Source: Mycolicibacterium sp. YH-1 (GTDB lineage Bacteria > Actinomycetota > Actinomycetes > Mycobacteriales > Mycobacteriaceae). Taken from it: a DNA stretch of 64,000 nucleotides. The notes under the pieces are model-generated. The model saw only the letters and a program-made list of their open reading frames with translations. It was not told where the DNA came from and did not search any database. The first letter of the stretch is position 1, and each line of letters starts with the position of its first letter. This document shows positions 11,119 through 20,740 of this stretch, in pieces. Both the position numbers and the translations under genes were made by a program. The stretch covers positions 5,270,001 to 5,334,000 of the forward strand of contig NZ_CP092915.1 of the NCBI RefSeq assembly GCF_022557175.1, in the 5' to 3' direction.

Positions 11119-11750
11119 GGCGCACCCCTCCGGTCCGGTTCGGGCAGTCCCGCGGCGACGGCCGCGAAACCGCTTCGCAGTAACGACGTGAATGCCACCG
11201 GCGGATCAGACGTCACGTACTGGTCCATCGCGGCATCGCCGACCGCCCGCACCACGGCGGCCACCAGCCGTGGGTACATATCGCGCTCGGGATCAGTGCC
11301 GGTCCGCTCGGCCAGCACTATGACCCACTCGTCGAACAGTCCGCGGAACGTCGCATCGCGAATCTCCGGAACCATGAGGAGTTTTCGGACCTCGGCGAGT
11401 TGCTTACGCGTCGGCAGCGCCATCTCCGCGCCGTACACGTCCGCGAAGTCGTCCTCCAACGGTTCGACCACGGACTCTACGATCGAGGTCCACAACGGCT
11501 CACTCGCGGGTCGGGCACTCAGGAGGTCAATGCTGCGCCGCATTCGCTCGACCTGGCGGTAGGCCAGCGCCTCGTACTTCCCGGTGAAGTAGTTGTTGAA
11601 CGTGCGCAGCGAGACACCTGCCAGGGTGGCAATGTCCTCCCGCGTGACGCCATCGAGGCCGCGCTCGAAGACCAGTTCCAGGGCGGCGTCGCTCAGCGCC
11701 CGACGGGTGTCCGCCTTCTTGCGCTCTCGCAATCCAGTCATACTCACCAC
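11115..11750 (-). CDS. TetR family regulator of the downstream monooxygenase
   Basis: A TetR protein of about 211 residues starting at GTG 11750 (an ATG at 11741 is equally usable; longer forms to 11795 would run through the promoter). The N-terminal HTH reads GLRERKKADTRRAL...REDIATLAGVSLRTFNNYF. Its recognition helix AGVSxRTFNNYF is the same as in the TetR at 43817. A TATTAT -10 (11763-11758) puts +1 at 11751, so the transcript looks leaderless. It probably represses its own operon through the element at 11755-11782. Confidence 0.85.
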   Translation of the reverse strand: MVSMTGLRERKKADTRRALSDAALELVFERGLDGVTREDIATLAGVSLRTFNNYFTGKYEALAYRQVERMRRSIDLLSARPASEPLWTSIVESVVEPLEDDFADVYGAEMALPTRKQLAEVRKLLMVPEIRDATFRGLFDEWVIVLAERTGTDPERDMYPRLVAAVVRAVGDAAMDQYVTSDPPVAFTSLLRSGFAAVAAGLPEPDRRGAP

Positions 11751-11754
11751 GATA

Positions 11755-11782
11755 GACATAATATTGCCTACTGTGCAAAATT
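11755..11782. promoter_or_regulatory. Conserved TetR operator/promoter element, copy 1
   Basis: Read on the minus strand this 28-bp element begins AATTTTGC, contains TAGGCAA and ends TTATGTC. It includes the dyad TTGC-N7-GCAA and a TATTAT -10. It matches the element at 42579-42606 at 24 of 28 positions, and each copy stands directly in front of a TetR/FAD-monooxygenase operon. The two TetR proteins share a recognition helix, so both copies are probably the same operator. Confidence 0.7.
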
Positions 11783-11861
11783 CGCGGTCGGGCAATTCCC
11801 TACCGGGTCGTCACGACGCCATCAGGTCCCCGCACCATCGATCACCGAGACCGCGCTCGTC

Positions 11862-13712
11862 TCAGACGGTCGTAATGCCGTACTGCTTGAGCCGCCGGTA
11901 CAGCGAGGAGCGCGCAAGTCCCAGCGCCCGGGCCGCGTGCACGCGATTGCCGCCGGCATCCTTCAACGCCGCGATCACGGCATCGCGGTCAGCTTCCTCA
12001 AGTGGGGATAGCGCCCGGCGGGCGGTGGTGTGGCAATAGCCGGGGAGGTCGGTTTCCTCGATCACACCCACCGGACGCTTCTTCAACGCGCTGGCCAGCG
12101 CCTCTTCAAGCTGGCGGACGTTGCGCGGCCAGGTGTAGCGCTCGATCAGACGCATCGCACCGGCCGATATGCGTACCCCCCGGTGCGGGGCCAGCTCGGC
12201 GAGCGCCCGAGTCACGATCTCGCCGAGGTCGGCGGACCGCTGCCGCAGCGGCGGTACGGTCACCGAGGTCTGGAAGTAAGGCAGCACTTCACAGAACGGC
12301 AGGCCCGAATCCGGACTGGCGTCGGACAGGGTGGCCGCGACGGTCACGGGCAAATCGGTATCCAGGGCCGCGAGCATGAAATTCCCCAGCCGCTCCACAC
12401 CGTCGGTGCCCAGCTCGTCGATATTGCGGAAGATGTAAATGGTCGGAACGGCGGTGTCGGCGAACATCACAGCCGGGTCGTAGGCCGTGGCAGCGATATC
12501 AGCCGCGTCGAAGCTGACGCTTCGGCCGCCCTTCTGCAGGGCATGGAACACCTCGGTCAGCAGCGTGAACTTTCCAGCCCCGGTCTCGCCCATCACCAAC
12601 AGGGCCTCGCGTCCACGCAGCCCCGCTTCGATGTTTGCGGCCGCCGCCCGCCACGATGCCGTCCTGCCCGCGGCGATCGGTGCGCGGTCCTCGGCCGGCC
12701 GGGCGACCAGGTTAGCGTTTCGGGGCCAGGGGCCTCCCACCGGGGGCGGCAGCATTCGGTCCTCGAGCGGTGCGTGTTGAACCTTGCCGTTTCGCGCTGC
12801 GGCGACGTCGGTAATGACCATCACCATGCCGGCGGTGTCGTTGCCCACCATGATCCGGCTACCGCGCATGCGCACGGTGATGCCGGACGGCACCTCGATC
12901 TGATCATCCACCGCGTCGTGACGGGCCATCAGGAAACGTACGTGTTCCTGCAGCGACGTCTGATCCCCGGCGTCGAGCAGTTGCTGCGCCTGGGCATTCA
13001 TCATCACCAGGTTGTCACCGACGGCCATCACCGCCGCACGCGATCGGGCGTCGGTACGCAGATAGGTGTCGAACAGAGCCTGCTGGCACTGACTGTGATC
13101 CACGAGGAGTCCGCGTTCGATGTGCTGTGCGGCCGAGCGGACCAGGGAGTGCATCAGCGGGCTCGAATGGTCGGCCAGGCTGGACATGTCGAGAACACCC
13201 TCGATGCGTCCGGTGATCGGGTCGCGGATCGGCGCGCCGGCACACGAGAAGATTTGCAGGGCGTCCACATAATGCTCGGGGCCCTGGATGTGAACCGCCT
13301 GTCCGGATTCGAGGACCGTGCCGATTCCGTTGGTACCGGTGTCGGTCTCGGCATAGCCGAATCCGCTGTTGAGCGAGACATTGTCGAGAAGCAGGCCGAT
13401 GGTGCGTGAGGTGTCGGTGCGGCTCAAGATCCGCGCACGGTTGTCGGTCAAGGCAACACTGAGTGCCAGATCCGCCGTCTCGTCGATGAGGCGGGTGATT
13501 ACCGGCGTCGCGCACCGGACGAGCCGCGATGCCACGTCCAGGTCGTCGTAGTAGTGCGGTGTCAACGCGGTGTTGCCCACTCCCGCGGACGCACTGCGCC
13601 GCCACGAGGCCGCTATGTGGTCGGGGACACCACCGTCGGCCTGAACGCCCGAATTGAGGAACTCTGCGCGCGCGGCCGCGATCAACAGTCGCCGGTCAGC
13701 CGAGTCTCCCAT
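11862..13712 (-). CDS. AcoR/AcxR-type GAF-AAA-Fis transcriptional activator
   Basis: A 616-residue regulator with a GAF sensor domain (about 50-210), an AAA+ region with Walker A GETGAGKFT (about 370) and a C-terminal Fis-type HTH (NRVHAARALGLARSSLYRRLKQ). It resembles the activators of acetone carboxylase and acetoin genes. The sigma-54 contact motif GAFTGA is missing, as expected because mycobacteria lack RpoN; activation must work through another sigma factor. It is divergent from the ketone-carboxylase-like operon, with a 172-bp gap holding a GTGTCC-N8-GGACAC dyad. The start ATG has GGAAGG upstream. Confidence 0.88.
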   Translation of the reverse strand: MGDSADRRLLIAAARAEFLNSGVQADGGVPDHIAASWRRSASAGVGNTALTPHYYDDLDVASRLVRCATPVITRLIDETADLALSVALTDNRARILSRTDTSRTIGLLLDNVSLNSGFGYAETDTGTNGIGTVLESGQAVHIQGPEHYVDALQIFSCAGAPIRDPITGRIEGVLDMSSLADHSSPLMHSLVRSAAQHIERGLLVDHSQCQQALFDTYLRTDARSRAAVMAVGDNLVMMNAQAQQLLDAGDQTSLQEHVRFLMARHDAVDDQIEVPSGITVRMRGSRIMVGNDTAGMVMVITDVAAARNGKVQHAPLEDRMLPPPVGGPWPRNANLVARPAEDRAPIAAGRTASWRAAAANIEAGLRGREALLVMGETGAGKFTLLTEVFHALQKGGRSVSFDAADIAATAYDPAVMFADTAVPTIYIFRNIDELGTDGVERLGNFMLAALDTDLPVTVAATLSDASPDSGLPFCEVLPYFQTSVTVPPLRQRSADLGEIVTRALAELAPHRGVRISAGAMRLIERYTWPRNVRQLEEALASALKKRPVGVIEETDLPGYCHTTARRALSPLEEADRDAVIAALKDAGGNRVHAARALGLARSSLYRRLKQYGITTV

Positions 13713-13771
13713 CGAGAACCTTCCAAAAAGTAGTGGTCGTCACATTGTCGCAGCAGTGTGGCGGGGCTCAA

Positions 13772-13791
13772 GTGTCCGACTTTTGGGACAC
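13772..13791. promoter_or_regulatory. Candidate activator-binding dyad
   Basis: Perfect inverted repeat GTGTCC-N8-GGACAC in the gap between the AcoR-type regulator and the first carboxylase gene. AcoR-type activators bind spaced dyads upstream of their targets, so this is the best candidate site. A further TGAGACA motif lies about 20 bp downstream. Confidence 0.55.
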
Positions 13792-13884
13792 CGAGGACCC
13801 CTGAGACATCCGTCACAGTCGTGGATAGCTCACGTGGATGACGACATGGCATCCACTCCGACCACTGGGGCCAAAGGGAGAGGC

Positions 13885-15798
13885 ATGAATCACCTCATCA
13901 ACATCGACAACGGTGGCACGCTCACCGATATCTGTGTCTGGGACGGGCATGGGTTCTCGTTCACCAAGACACTGACCACACCGTTCGATCTTTCCCAGTG
14001 TCTGTTCGACGGTATCGAGAAGGCCTCCGCCACGTTGTACGGCGAGAAGGACCTGGTCCGGCTCCTGCACCAGACGCAGCACATCCGCTACTCGACAACG
14101 CAGGGCACCAACGCCCTGGTGGAGCGGAAAGGACCGCCCATCGGCCTCATCGTCGAGGACCACGCCATCGTCGACGAACTGCGAGACAGTGCCGAGGCAG
14201 CGGCGCTCTTCGATGACCTCGTCGGTACGCGGGTCGCGACCGTCGACCTCACCCTGCCCGATAAGGATCTCGCGTTCGACCTTGTCCAGAAGGTCAACCA
14301 GCTGACCACCGACGGGGCCGCCCGCATCGTGGTGGTCGGTGATTCCCCCGAGTCGGAACAGACCCTGCGACACGTACTACTGCGCAAGTTCCCCCGGCAC
14401 CTGCTCGGATCGGTACCACTGCTCTACAGCTGGGAACTGGTCGGTGACCGCCGCCGCGACCGGCGCAGTTGGTCGAGCATCCTGAACTCGTTCCTGCATC
14501 CGGTGATGGAGCGGTTCCTCTACCAGGCCCAGCACCGGTTGCGTGAGCACAAGGTGACCAACCCGCTGCTGGTGTATCGCAATGACGGCGCATCGTCGCG
14601 GGTCGCCAAGGCCATCGCGCTCAAGACGTACTCCTCCGGCCCGCGCGGTGGAATGGAGGGCACCCAGGCGCTGGCCAACAGCTACGGCCTGACCCACGTG
14701 TTGATGATGGATGTCGGGGGCACCACCACCGACGTCGGATCGGTGACCGGGGGTGAGATCGCGACCGCCGAGCGCGGCGCGGTTGGCAACATCCCGATCT
14801 CCTTCCCGATGAGCGACGTGGCCTCGGCCGGCGTCGGCGGCAGCTCGATCATCGGGGTCACAGACGGCCGGATCACTGTCGGGCCACGTTCGGTAGGTGC
14901 GGCACCCGGGCCGGCGTGCTTCGGTCTCGGCGGCCAGGAAGCCACTATTACCGATGTCAACCTGTTGCTCGGTGTCCTCGACCCCGGAACCTATCTCGAC
15001 GGTCAGCTCCACCTGGACGCCGATCGGGCCCGGGCGGTGATCACCGAAACAGTCGCCCACCCGCTGGGAATCAGCCTCGATGAAGCGCTGCTGCGGATGG
15101 AGACGGCGTACTTCGAGACGATGGCGGCGGTCATCGCCGATCTTGCCCACGCGGAGACCACGCTAGCCGCGTTCGGCGGTGCCGGACCGATGAGCGCATG
15201 CGGGGCGGCTCGGCTCGCCGGTGTGAAGCGGGTCCTGATTCCGCGCTTGGCCGCGGTGTTCTCGGCCTTCGGGATCAGCTTCTCCGATATCGGGAAGTCC
15301 TATGCAGTCGGCGTCCCCGACGCAACTGCCGAATCGGCCGCCGCCATCTACGACGACATGATCGTGCGCGCCGAGCGGGACATGTTCCAGGAGGGCTACC
15401 AGCTTTCCGACTGCAACACCGAATGGGTGCTCGCAGAGGAGACTCCGGAGGGTGACACCGTCGCGACGCGACCCTATCGACGCGGGGACCCCGTGGACGC
15501 CGGTAGCACTCGACTCTCCCTGCGTCTGGATGTCGTTGCGGCCCTGCCACATCCGGTTCTGACCGACGACAGCTTGGTCGAATCCGTCGATGCGGTGCCG
15601 GACGGGGTTCGGGCGGTGCGGTCTGATGCCCACGGCGTGGACCAGATCAGTGTGTACCGCCTCGACGAGCAGGAGCCGGGCGCCCGGGCTGCCGGGCCGG
15701 CGATCGTCGAGGGGCCGTTCTTCACCGCCCGTGTCCCCGCCGGGTGGCAGTTGGATGTCACCTCCAACGGCGATCTCATCCTGACCGACACTCACTGA
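13885..15798 (+). CDS. HyuA-like ketone carboxylase subunit 1 (Apc1-like)
   Basis: A 637-residue hydantoinase A/N-methylhydantoinase-type ATPase subunit. It has the N-terminal phosphate loop as the variant NIDNGGTLTD and the second MDVGGTTTDVGSV near residue 275, plus APGPACFGLGG. GGGAG lies a few bases before the ATG at 13885; upstream in-frame ATGs would cross the regulatory dyad. It is shorter than the second HyuA paralog (708 residues) three genes on. Two HyuA-like subunits in one operon is the acetophenone-carboxylase pattern, not the three-gene acetone-carboxylase pattern. Probably one of two ATP-hydrolysing, substrate-phosphorylating subunits. Confidence 0.82.
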   Translation: MNHLINIDNGGTLTDICVWDGHGFSFTKTLTTPFDLSQCLFDGIEKASATLYGEKDLVRLLHQTQHIRYSTTQGTNALVERKGPPIGLIVEDHAIVDELRDSAEAAALFDDLVGTRVATVDLTLPDKDLAFDLVQKVNQLTTDGAARIVVVGDSPESEQTLRHVLLRKFPRHLLGSVPLLYSWELVGDRRRDRRSWSSILNSFLHPVMERFLYQAQHRLREHKVTNPLLVYRNDGASSRVAKAIALKTYSSGPRGGMEGTQALANSYGLTHVLMMDVGGTTTDVGSVTGGEIATAERGAVGNIPISFPMSDVASAGVGGSSIIGVTDGRITVGPRSVGAAPGPACFGLGGQEATITDVNLLLGVLDPGTYLDGQLHLDADRARAVITETVAHPLGISLDEALLRMETAYFETMAAVIADLAHAETTLAAFGGAGPMSACGAARLAGVKRVLIPRLAAVFSAFGISFSDIGKSYAVGVPDATAESAAAIYDDMIVRAERDMFQEGYQLSDCNTEWVLAEETPEGDTVATRPYRRGDPVDAGSTRLSLRLDVVAALPHPVLTDDSLVESVDAVPDGVRAVRSDAHGVDQISVYRLDEQEPGARAAGPAIVEGPFFTARVPAGWQLDVTSNGDLILTDTH

Positions 15799-15827
15799 CC
15801 TGCCCCACGGGCAGAAAGGAACCAATC

Positions 15828-16256
15828 ATGCGAGTCCCAATGACCGAGTACCTGCTGATCGACTTGGACACCGAACGCTGGGTGTGCCGGGTGTGTGAGC
15901 GCGACCTCGGCGATGCGAACGGCAACTACAAGCCGGGAACCCTGGTCTACGACCGCGATCCGCGCGAGATCCACCAGCCGATCATCGATCCGGACCGTTA
16001 CGAGTTCACGTTCTCTCCGGACCCGACGTACTGCCGGATCCTCGAGTTCTACTGCCCCGGCTGCGCGACTCAACTCGAGACCGAATACGTGCCGCCGGGC
16101 CACCCGCCGACGGTCGACATGGTCTTCGATGTCGAGGCCCTGCGCGAGCAGTGGCAACAGCGCGGACTCGACGCCGAGGCGGTCTTCAACTACGGGCCTG
16201 GCGAAGACGCGCAGAAGTACACCGCCCAACTCAAAGCCGCCGGCCAAATCCGCTGA
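15828..16256 (+). CDS. Acetone/acetophenone carboxylase gamma-like small subunit
   Basis: A 142-residue protein resembling acetone carboxylase gamma subunit and Apc2. It carries two CxxC pairs, CRVCERDLG near residue 20 and CPGC near residue 77, likely binding zinc. The segment EFTFSPDPTYCRILEFYCPGC is typical of the family. It lies between the two HyuA-like genes; AAAGGA precedes the ATG at 15828 by 8 nt. In the known enzymes the small subunit packs against the catalytic core and is needed for carboxylation. Confidence 0.85.
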   Translation: MRVPMTEYLLIDLDTERWVCRVCERDLGDANGNYKPGTLVYDRDPREIHQPIIDPDRYEFTFSPDPTYCRILEFYCPGCATQLETEYVPPGHPPTVDMVFDVEALREQWQQRGLDAEAVFNYGPGEDAQKYTAQLKAAGQIR

Positions 16257-16277
16257 CCTGAAGGAGCTGTTGCAACC

Positions 16278-18404
16278 ATGAAAAGAATCTCCGTCGATAT
16301 CGGCGGCACCTTCACCGACTGCTTCTTCGTCTGGGACGACAAGTACATCGAGGCCAAGGCGCTGACCACGCACCACAACCTCGCGCTCGGCTTCAACGAA
16401 GCGCTCGATCTGGCTTGTAAGAGAGCCGAACTCGACCGGGGCACCGCCCTTGCCGAGGTGGACTCGGTCCGTTACGCGACGACACTGGGCACCAACGCAC
16501 TCATCGAGCGCAAGGGCCCGATGGTGGGGGCGATCGTGACCCACGGATTCGAGGACACCATCCCGTTGTCGCGCGGACGCGGCTACGGTGAGGGGCTGGA
16601 CTCCTCGATGCAGCAGAATCTACCCGCCGCCGAAAGACCTGAACCCCTGGTGCCGCGCCGGCTGATCCGCTCAGTCAAGGAGCGGGTGAACTCGGCGGGA
16701 AAGGTGGTTGCCCGCCTCGACCCGCAGGACGTTCGCAACGTTGTGCGTGAACTCGTCGACGCCGGCGCCGAGGCGCTTGTCGTATCGCTGACGAACGCCA
16801 CCGAGAACCCGGAGCACGAACTGCAGATCCAGGAGATCATCCTGGAGGAGTTCCCGCTGCATGAGCTGGGTGCCATTCCCATCCTGTTGGGCCACCAGGT
16901 TTCTGGCCGCAAGGGCGAGTACGTCCGCGCGACGTCGACGATCGTCGATGCGTTCCTGCACGAGATCATGTTCCACGCGTTGAGCCAGCTGTCGAACAAC
17001 CTGCGCGACTTCGGCTACGACAAGCCGATGCTGGTGGTGCACAACTCGGGTGGCATGGCGCAGATGAACTCCACCGATGCTCTGCAGACCATTCACTCGG
17101 GACCGATCGCGGGAGTCGGTGCGGCTGAGCATCTCTCAACCGAGACAGGGCTGGGCCACGTGATCTCCACGGATATGGGCGGCACCTCGTTCGACATCGG
17201 GTTGGTCCCCGAGGGCGGGGTGAAGCACTACGACTTCCTGCCGACGATCGACCGGTGGCTGGTGTCGGTGCCGATGGTGCACCTCGACACCCTCGGCGCC
17301 GGCGGCGGCTCCATCGCGTCATACGACCGGATCCACGACGCCATCAAAATCGGCCCGGAGTCAGCAGGCTCCAACCCCGGGCCCGCCTGCTACGACCGCG
17401 GCGGTCTGCGGGCCACGGTGACCGACGCCGACCTGCTACTCGGCTATCTCGACCCGGACAACTACGCCAACGGCTATATCAAGCTCAATCCGAAACGCGC
17501 AGTGTTCGCCATCGAGGAAACCCTCTGCGACGAACTGGATTCCGATGTCCTTGATATCGCCAAGGAGATCAAACGCGGTGTCGACGAACAGATGGCGATC
17601 GGCATTGGCAAAGAGCTGCGGGTGCGCGGCTACCTCCCCGAGGACTTCACGATGCTGGCCTACGGCGGCAACGGACCGCTGCACGCCTGCGGAATCGCCA
17701 AACACGCCGGGATCAAACGGGTGCTGGCACCGCCCTTCTCGTCGGTGTTCTCGGCCCTTGGCGCCGGCAACATGCGTCAACTGCACTTCCACGAACGCGG
17801 TGCACACGTGGTGCTCTACAACGCGACCACCCGCGCCCTGTACGACCGCTATGACGAGTTCAATGACATCGTCGCTGACCTCGAGGCGTTGGGCCGTGAA
17901 GACCTCATCCGCCAGGGCTTTGCCGCCGAGGATGTCCACTACCGACTTGAACTGGACATGCGGTACGGAAACCAGTTGCTCACACAGGCAGTGACTCTCG
18001 ATATCAATCGAATCAACGGGGTCGGTGACGTGTTGCACGTCATCAAGACCTTCGGCGAGGTGTACAGCCACCGGTTCGGCGCGAGTTGCGCCGCGCCCGA
18101 GGCGGGCATCCGGGTCGGGACAGTACGGGTGGCGTCCTACGTCGAGGGTGACGTCGTGCGCTTCGACTCACTGGAATACGGTGGCACGCGGCGCATCCCG
18201 GTCGCAGTGGGCCGGCGGGCCGCTCATTTCGTCGACTCGGACGGCGCCGCGGACACCCCGGTCTACGACCAGCACGCGCTGACCCATGAGCATGTCATCC
18301 CGGGTCCGGCGATCGTGACCACCGAGAACACCACCTTCCTCGTCGAGCCTGGCTGGCGCCTCGAGCCCACCCGCCAGGGCGCGGTGTGGTTCCTGCAGGA
18401 CTGA
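16278..18404 (+). CDS. HyuA-like acetone carboxylase beta-type subunit
   Basis: A 708-residue HyuA/AcxA-type subunit with the canonical loop SVDIGGTFTDCFFVW at the N terminus, TTLGTNALIERKGP near residue 70, STDMGGTSFDIG near 300 and NPGPACYDRGG near 365. Length and motifs fit the beta subunit of acetone carboxylase, which uses ATP to activate the ketone or bicarbonate. GGAG lies 11 nt before the ATG. The operon order is HyuA, small, HyuA, HyuB. It is better conserved in its ATP loops than the first HyuA copy. Confidence 0.88.
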   Translation: MKRISVDIGGTFTDCFFVWDDKYIEAKALTTHHNLALGFNEALDLACKRAELDRGTALAEVDSVRYATTLGTNALIERKGPMVGAIVTHGFEDTIPLSRGRGYGEGLDSSMQQNLPAAERPEPLVPRRLIRSVKERVNSAGKVVARLDPQDVRNVVRELVDAGAEALVVSLTNATENPEHELQIQEIILEEFPLHELGAIPILLGHQVSGRKGEYVRATSTIVDAFLHEIMFHALSQLSNNLRDFGYDKPMLVVHNSGGMAQMNSTDALQTIHSGPIAGVGAAEHLSTETGLGHVISTDMGGTSFDIGLVPEGGVKHYDFLPTIDRWLVSVPMVHLDTLGAGGGSIASYDRIHDAIKIGPESAGSNPGPACYDRGGLRATVTDADLLLGYLDPDNYANGYIKLNPKRAVFAIEETLCDELDSDVLDIAKEIKRGVDEQMAIGIGKELRVRGYLPEDFTMLAYGGNGPLHACGIAKHAGIKRVLAPPFSSVFSALGAGNMRQLHFHERGAHVVLYNATTRALYDRYDEFNDIVADLEALGREDLIRQGFAAEDVHYRLELDMRYGNQLLTQAVTLDINRINGVGDVLHVIKTFGEVYSHRFGASCAAPEAGIRVGTVRVASYVEGDVVRFDSLEYGGTRRIPVAVGRRAAHFVDSDGAADTPVYDQHALTHEHVIPGPAIVTTENTTFLVEPGWRLEPTRQGAVWFLQD

Positions 18405-18433
18405 CCGGACAACAAGAACAGGATCAATCAATC

Positions 18434-20734
18434 ATGACCACATTCGACGATCGGCCTCAAGACCTCTCCGAGCAGGAGCAGGAATGGGTCGACAAGTTCA
18501 TGGACGAGACAACGCTGTTCCTCGGGCCGGACCCGGAGATCATGCGTTCACACAGCATCGCCGAGCGATCAGTCTACGAGGACGCCTGTATCGCCAAGGG
18601 CGTTGACCGAGTGACTGTAGAGCGGGTACGCAAACGCATCGCCGGCGCCCTCGACGAGGGCTACGAGATGTGCGAGGCGCAGGGCGCCGCGCCCGGCGCG
18701 AAGTGGGGCGACCTCACCACAGCCATCTACACGGCCGCCGGTGACGTTTCCTACCTGTCCTGTCACGGGGTGATCGCGTTCTCCGCCATCCTGCACCACC
18801 CGATCCGGTACATCATGAAGTACTGGAAGGACGAGCCGACCGTCGGCATCCACGAAGGCGACGGATTCATCCACAATGACGCCCGGTTCGGCAATGTGCA
18901 CAACACCGACCAGTCCATGATCATGCCGATCGTGCGTGACGGTGAGATCATCGCCTGGGTCGCCGCGACCATCCACGAGGGCGAGAACGGCGCCTGCGAA
19001 CCCGGTGGCATGCCGTCGGGTTCGGAGACAGCGTTCGACGACGGGCTGCGGATGAGCCCGTTCAAGATCGTCGAGCGCGGCCATCTGCGCCGCGACCTGC
19101 TGACTTTCCTGCAGCATTCGGTACGGGATCCGAAGCTCCAACTCGCCGACCTGAAGGTCAAGATCGGCTCGGTTCGCCGGATCATGGAACGTGTCGACGC
19201 CATCATCGAAGAGGTCGGCGTCGAGGCCTTCGTCGGGGCACTGCGAGTGACCATCGAGGACGTTGATGCCGAGGTGCGCCGCCGGATCAGCGAGTTGCCA
19301 GACGGCACAGTGAGTTTCAACCAGTTCATGGACAGCACGTTGAAGGAGAACATCCTTATCAAGATGGCGTGCAAGATCCACGTCAAGGGTGACAAGATGA
19401 CCGTCGACCTGCGCGGCACCGGCCCCGAAATCCTGAACCGGGCCATGAACTCGCCGCTGTGTTCGGTGAAATCGATGATGATGCAGGCGATTCTGGCGTT
19501 CTGGTGGCCGGATCTGCCACGCTGCACCTCGGCGATGAGTTGTATCGACATCATCTCCGACGAGGGCACCTGGGCCGACGCGTCCTACGACGCGCCGATG
19601 GGACAGTCGCTGCAGGCGTCCTTCCGTGGCTTCTCGGCGCTGCAGTCGCTCTACGGCAAGATGCAGTTCTCCACCCCAGACAAGCACTCCAACGTGGTGG
19701 CGAACTGGTTCAACCAGATCAACACCTTCCTCTGGGGCGGTATCACCCAGCACGGGGACTCGGTGGGCAACCTGTGCGCCGACCTCAACGGCATGCCGGG
19801 CGGGGCCAAGCCATTTCGGGACGGCGAGGATGCGGTCTCGCCGCTGTTCTGCGCGATGGCCGACACCGCCGAGCAGGAGGTCATGGAGGAGGAGGTGCCC
19901 TTCATGCAGCTGGTGTCCAAACGCCTGGTTCGCGACAACATGGGATTCGGCAAATTCACCGGCGGCATGGGCTACGAGATGATCGTCGCCAGCGAGGGCA
20001 GCCCGCACTGGGGCTTCATGACGGTGACCTCGGGAGCCAAGTTCTCCTCGATCTACGGCATGTTCGGCGGCTACGGTTGTGGCACCTACCCCCTGTCAAT
20101 GGTCAAGGGGATCAACGCCTATGACGCCATCCGTAAGGATTCCAGCAAGTTCGACCTGTCCATCGAGAAGGTCATGAACGAGCGGCCGTTCGAAGGCGGC
20201 AAGTACATGACGTCCCATATGGGTCTGCAATTCGACGTCGCCAAGGACGGCGAGTTGTACATGATCGCCCAGGGCGCCGGCGGCGGCTACGGTGACCCGC
20301 TGGAGCGCGACCCGGAGTCGGTGATCAACGACGCCGAACTCGGTCGGATCAGCCCCAAGGTGGCGCGCGACATCTTCGCAGTGGTATACGACGAGAAGAC
20401 GTTCCGCATCGATGCCGAAGCCACTGAGACGGCACGCGCGCAGGCCCGGAAGGTTCGACTGGAGCGGGGCAGGCCGTATCAGGAGTTCGTCGACGAGTGG
20501 GTCACCCCCGAACCGCCGAAAGACCTTCTCTACTACGGGTCCTGGGGCGATGACACCGATGAGTTGACCGCCACGGTGTTCGGGATCGACGGGCCGTCTC
20601 GGGTTAAGGCGACCATCGACGAGATGCCAATCATCATGGTCCCGGACCGCCGCGAGGTGAAGATCGGGCAACTCGAGGCGCGGATCGCGGAGCTTGAGTC
20701 CAAGCACGGTGAGAACGTGCGGCGCCTCGCCTGA
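18434..20734 (+). CDS. HyuB-like acetone carboxylase alpha-type subunit
   Basis: A 766-residue hydantoinase B/AcxB-type subunit. HyuB features include GDGFIHNDARFGNVHNTDQ near residue 140, a HEGENGACEPGG segment and QGAGGGYGDPLERDP near residue 615. The length matches acetone carboxylase alpha, where carboxylation occurs at a metal centre. It starts at the ATG at 18434, 29 nt after the HyuA stop. A perfect 19-bp-stem hairpin begins 6 nt after its stop and separates it from the last two operon genes. Confidence 0.88.
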   Translation: MTTFDDRPQDLSEQEQEWVDKFMDETTLFLGPDPEIMRSHSIAERSVYEDACIAKGVDRVTVERVRKRIAGALDEGYEMCEAQGAAPGAKWGDLTTAIYTAAGDVSYLSCHGVIAFSAILHHPIRYIMKYWKDEPTVGIHEGDGFIHNDARFGNVHNTDQSMIMPIVRDGEIIAWVAATIHEGENGACEPGGMPSGSETAFDDGLRMSPFKIVERGHLRRDLLTFLQHSVRDPKLQLADLKVKIGSVRRIMERVDAIIEEVGVEAFVGALRVTIEDVDAEVRRRISELPDGTVSFNQFMDSTLKENILIKMACKIHVKGDKMTVDLRGTGPEILNRAMNSPLCSVKSMMMQAILAFWWPDLPRCTSAMSCIDIISDEGTWADASYDAPMGQSLQASFRGFSALQSLYGKMQFSTPDKHSNVVANWFNQINTFLWGGITQHGDSVGNLCADLNGMPGGAKPFRDGEDAVSPLFCAMADTAEQEVMEEEVPFMQLVSKRLVRDNMGFGKFTGGMGYEMIVASEGSPHWGFMTVTSGAKFSSIYGMFGGYGCGTYPLSMVKGINAYDAIRKDSSKFDLSIEKVMNERPFEGGKYMTSHMGLQFDVAKDGELYMIAQGAGGGYGDPLERDPESVINDAELGRISPKVARDIFAVVYDEKTFRIDAEATETARAQARKVRLERGRPYQEFVDEWVTPEPPKDLLYYGSWGDDTDELTATVFGIDGPSRVKATIDEMPIIMVPDRREVKIGQLEARIAELESKHGENVRRLA

Positions 20735-20740
20735 CCCGAC

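Noticed and set aside
11862..13712. Regulator considered as a sigma-54-dependent activator
   Set aside because: No GAFTGA motif and no -24/-12 promoter seen; mycobacteria lack RpoN.
16278..20734. HyuA/HyuB pair considered as hydantoinase or 5-oxoprolinase
   Set aside because: The gamma-like subunit, divergent AcoR-type regulator and alcohol dehydrogenase fit a ketone carboxylase better.
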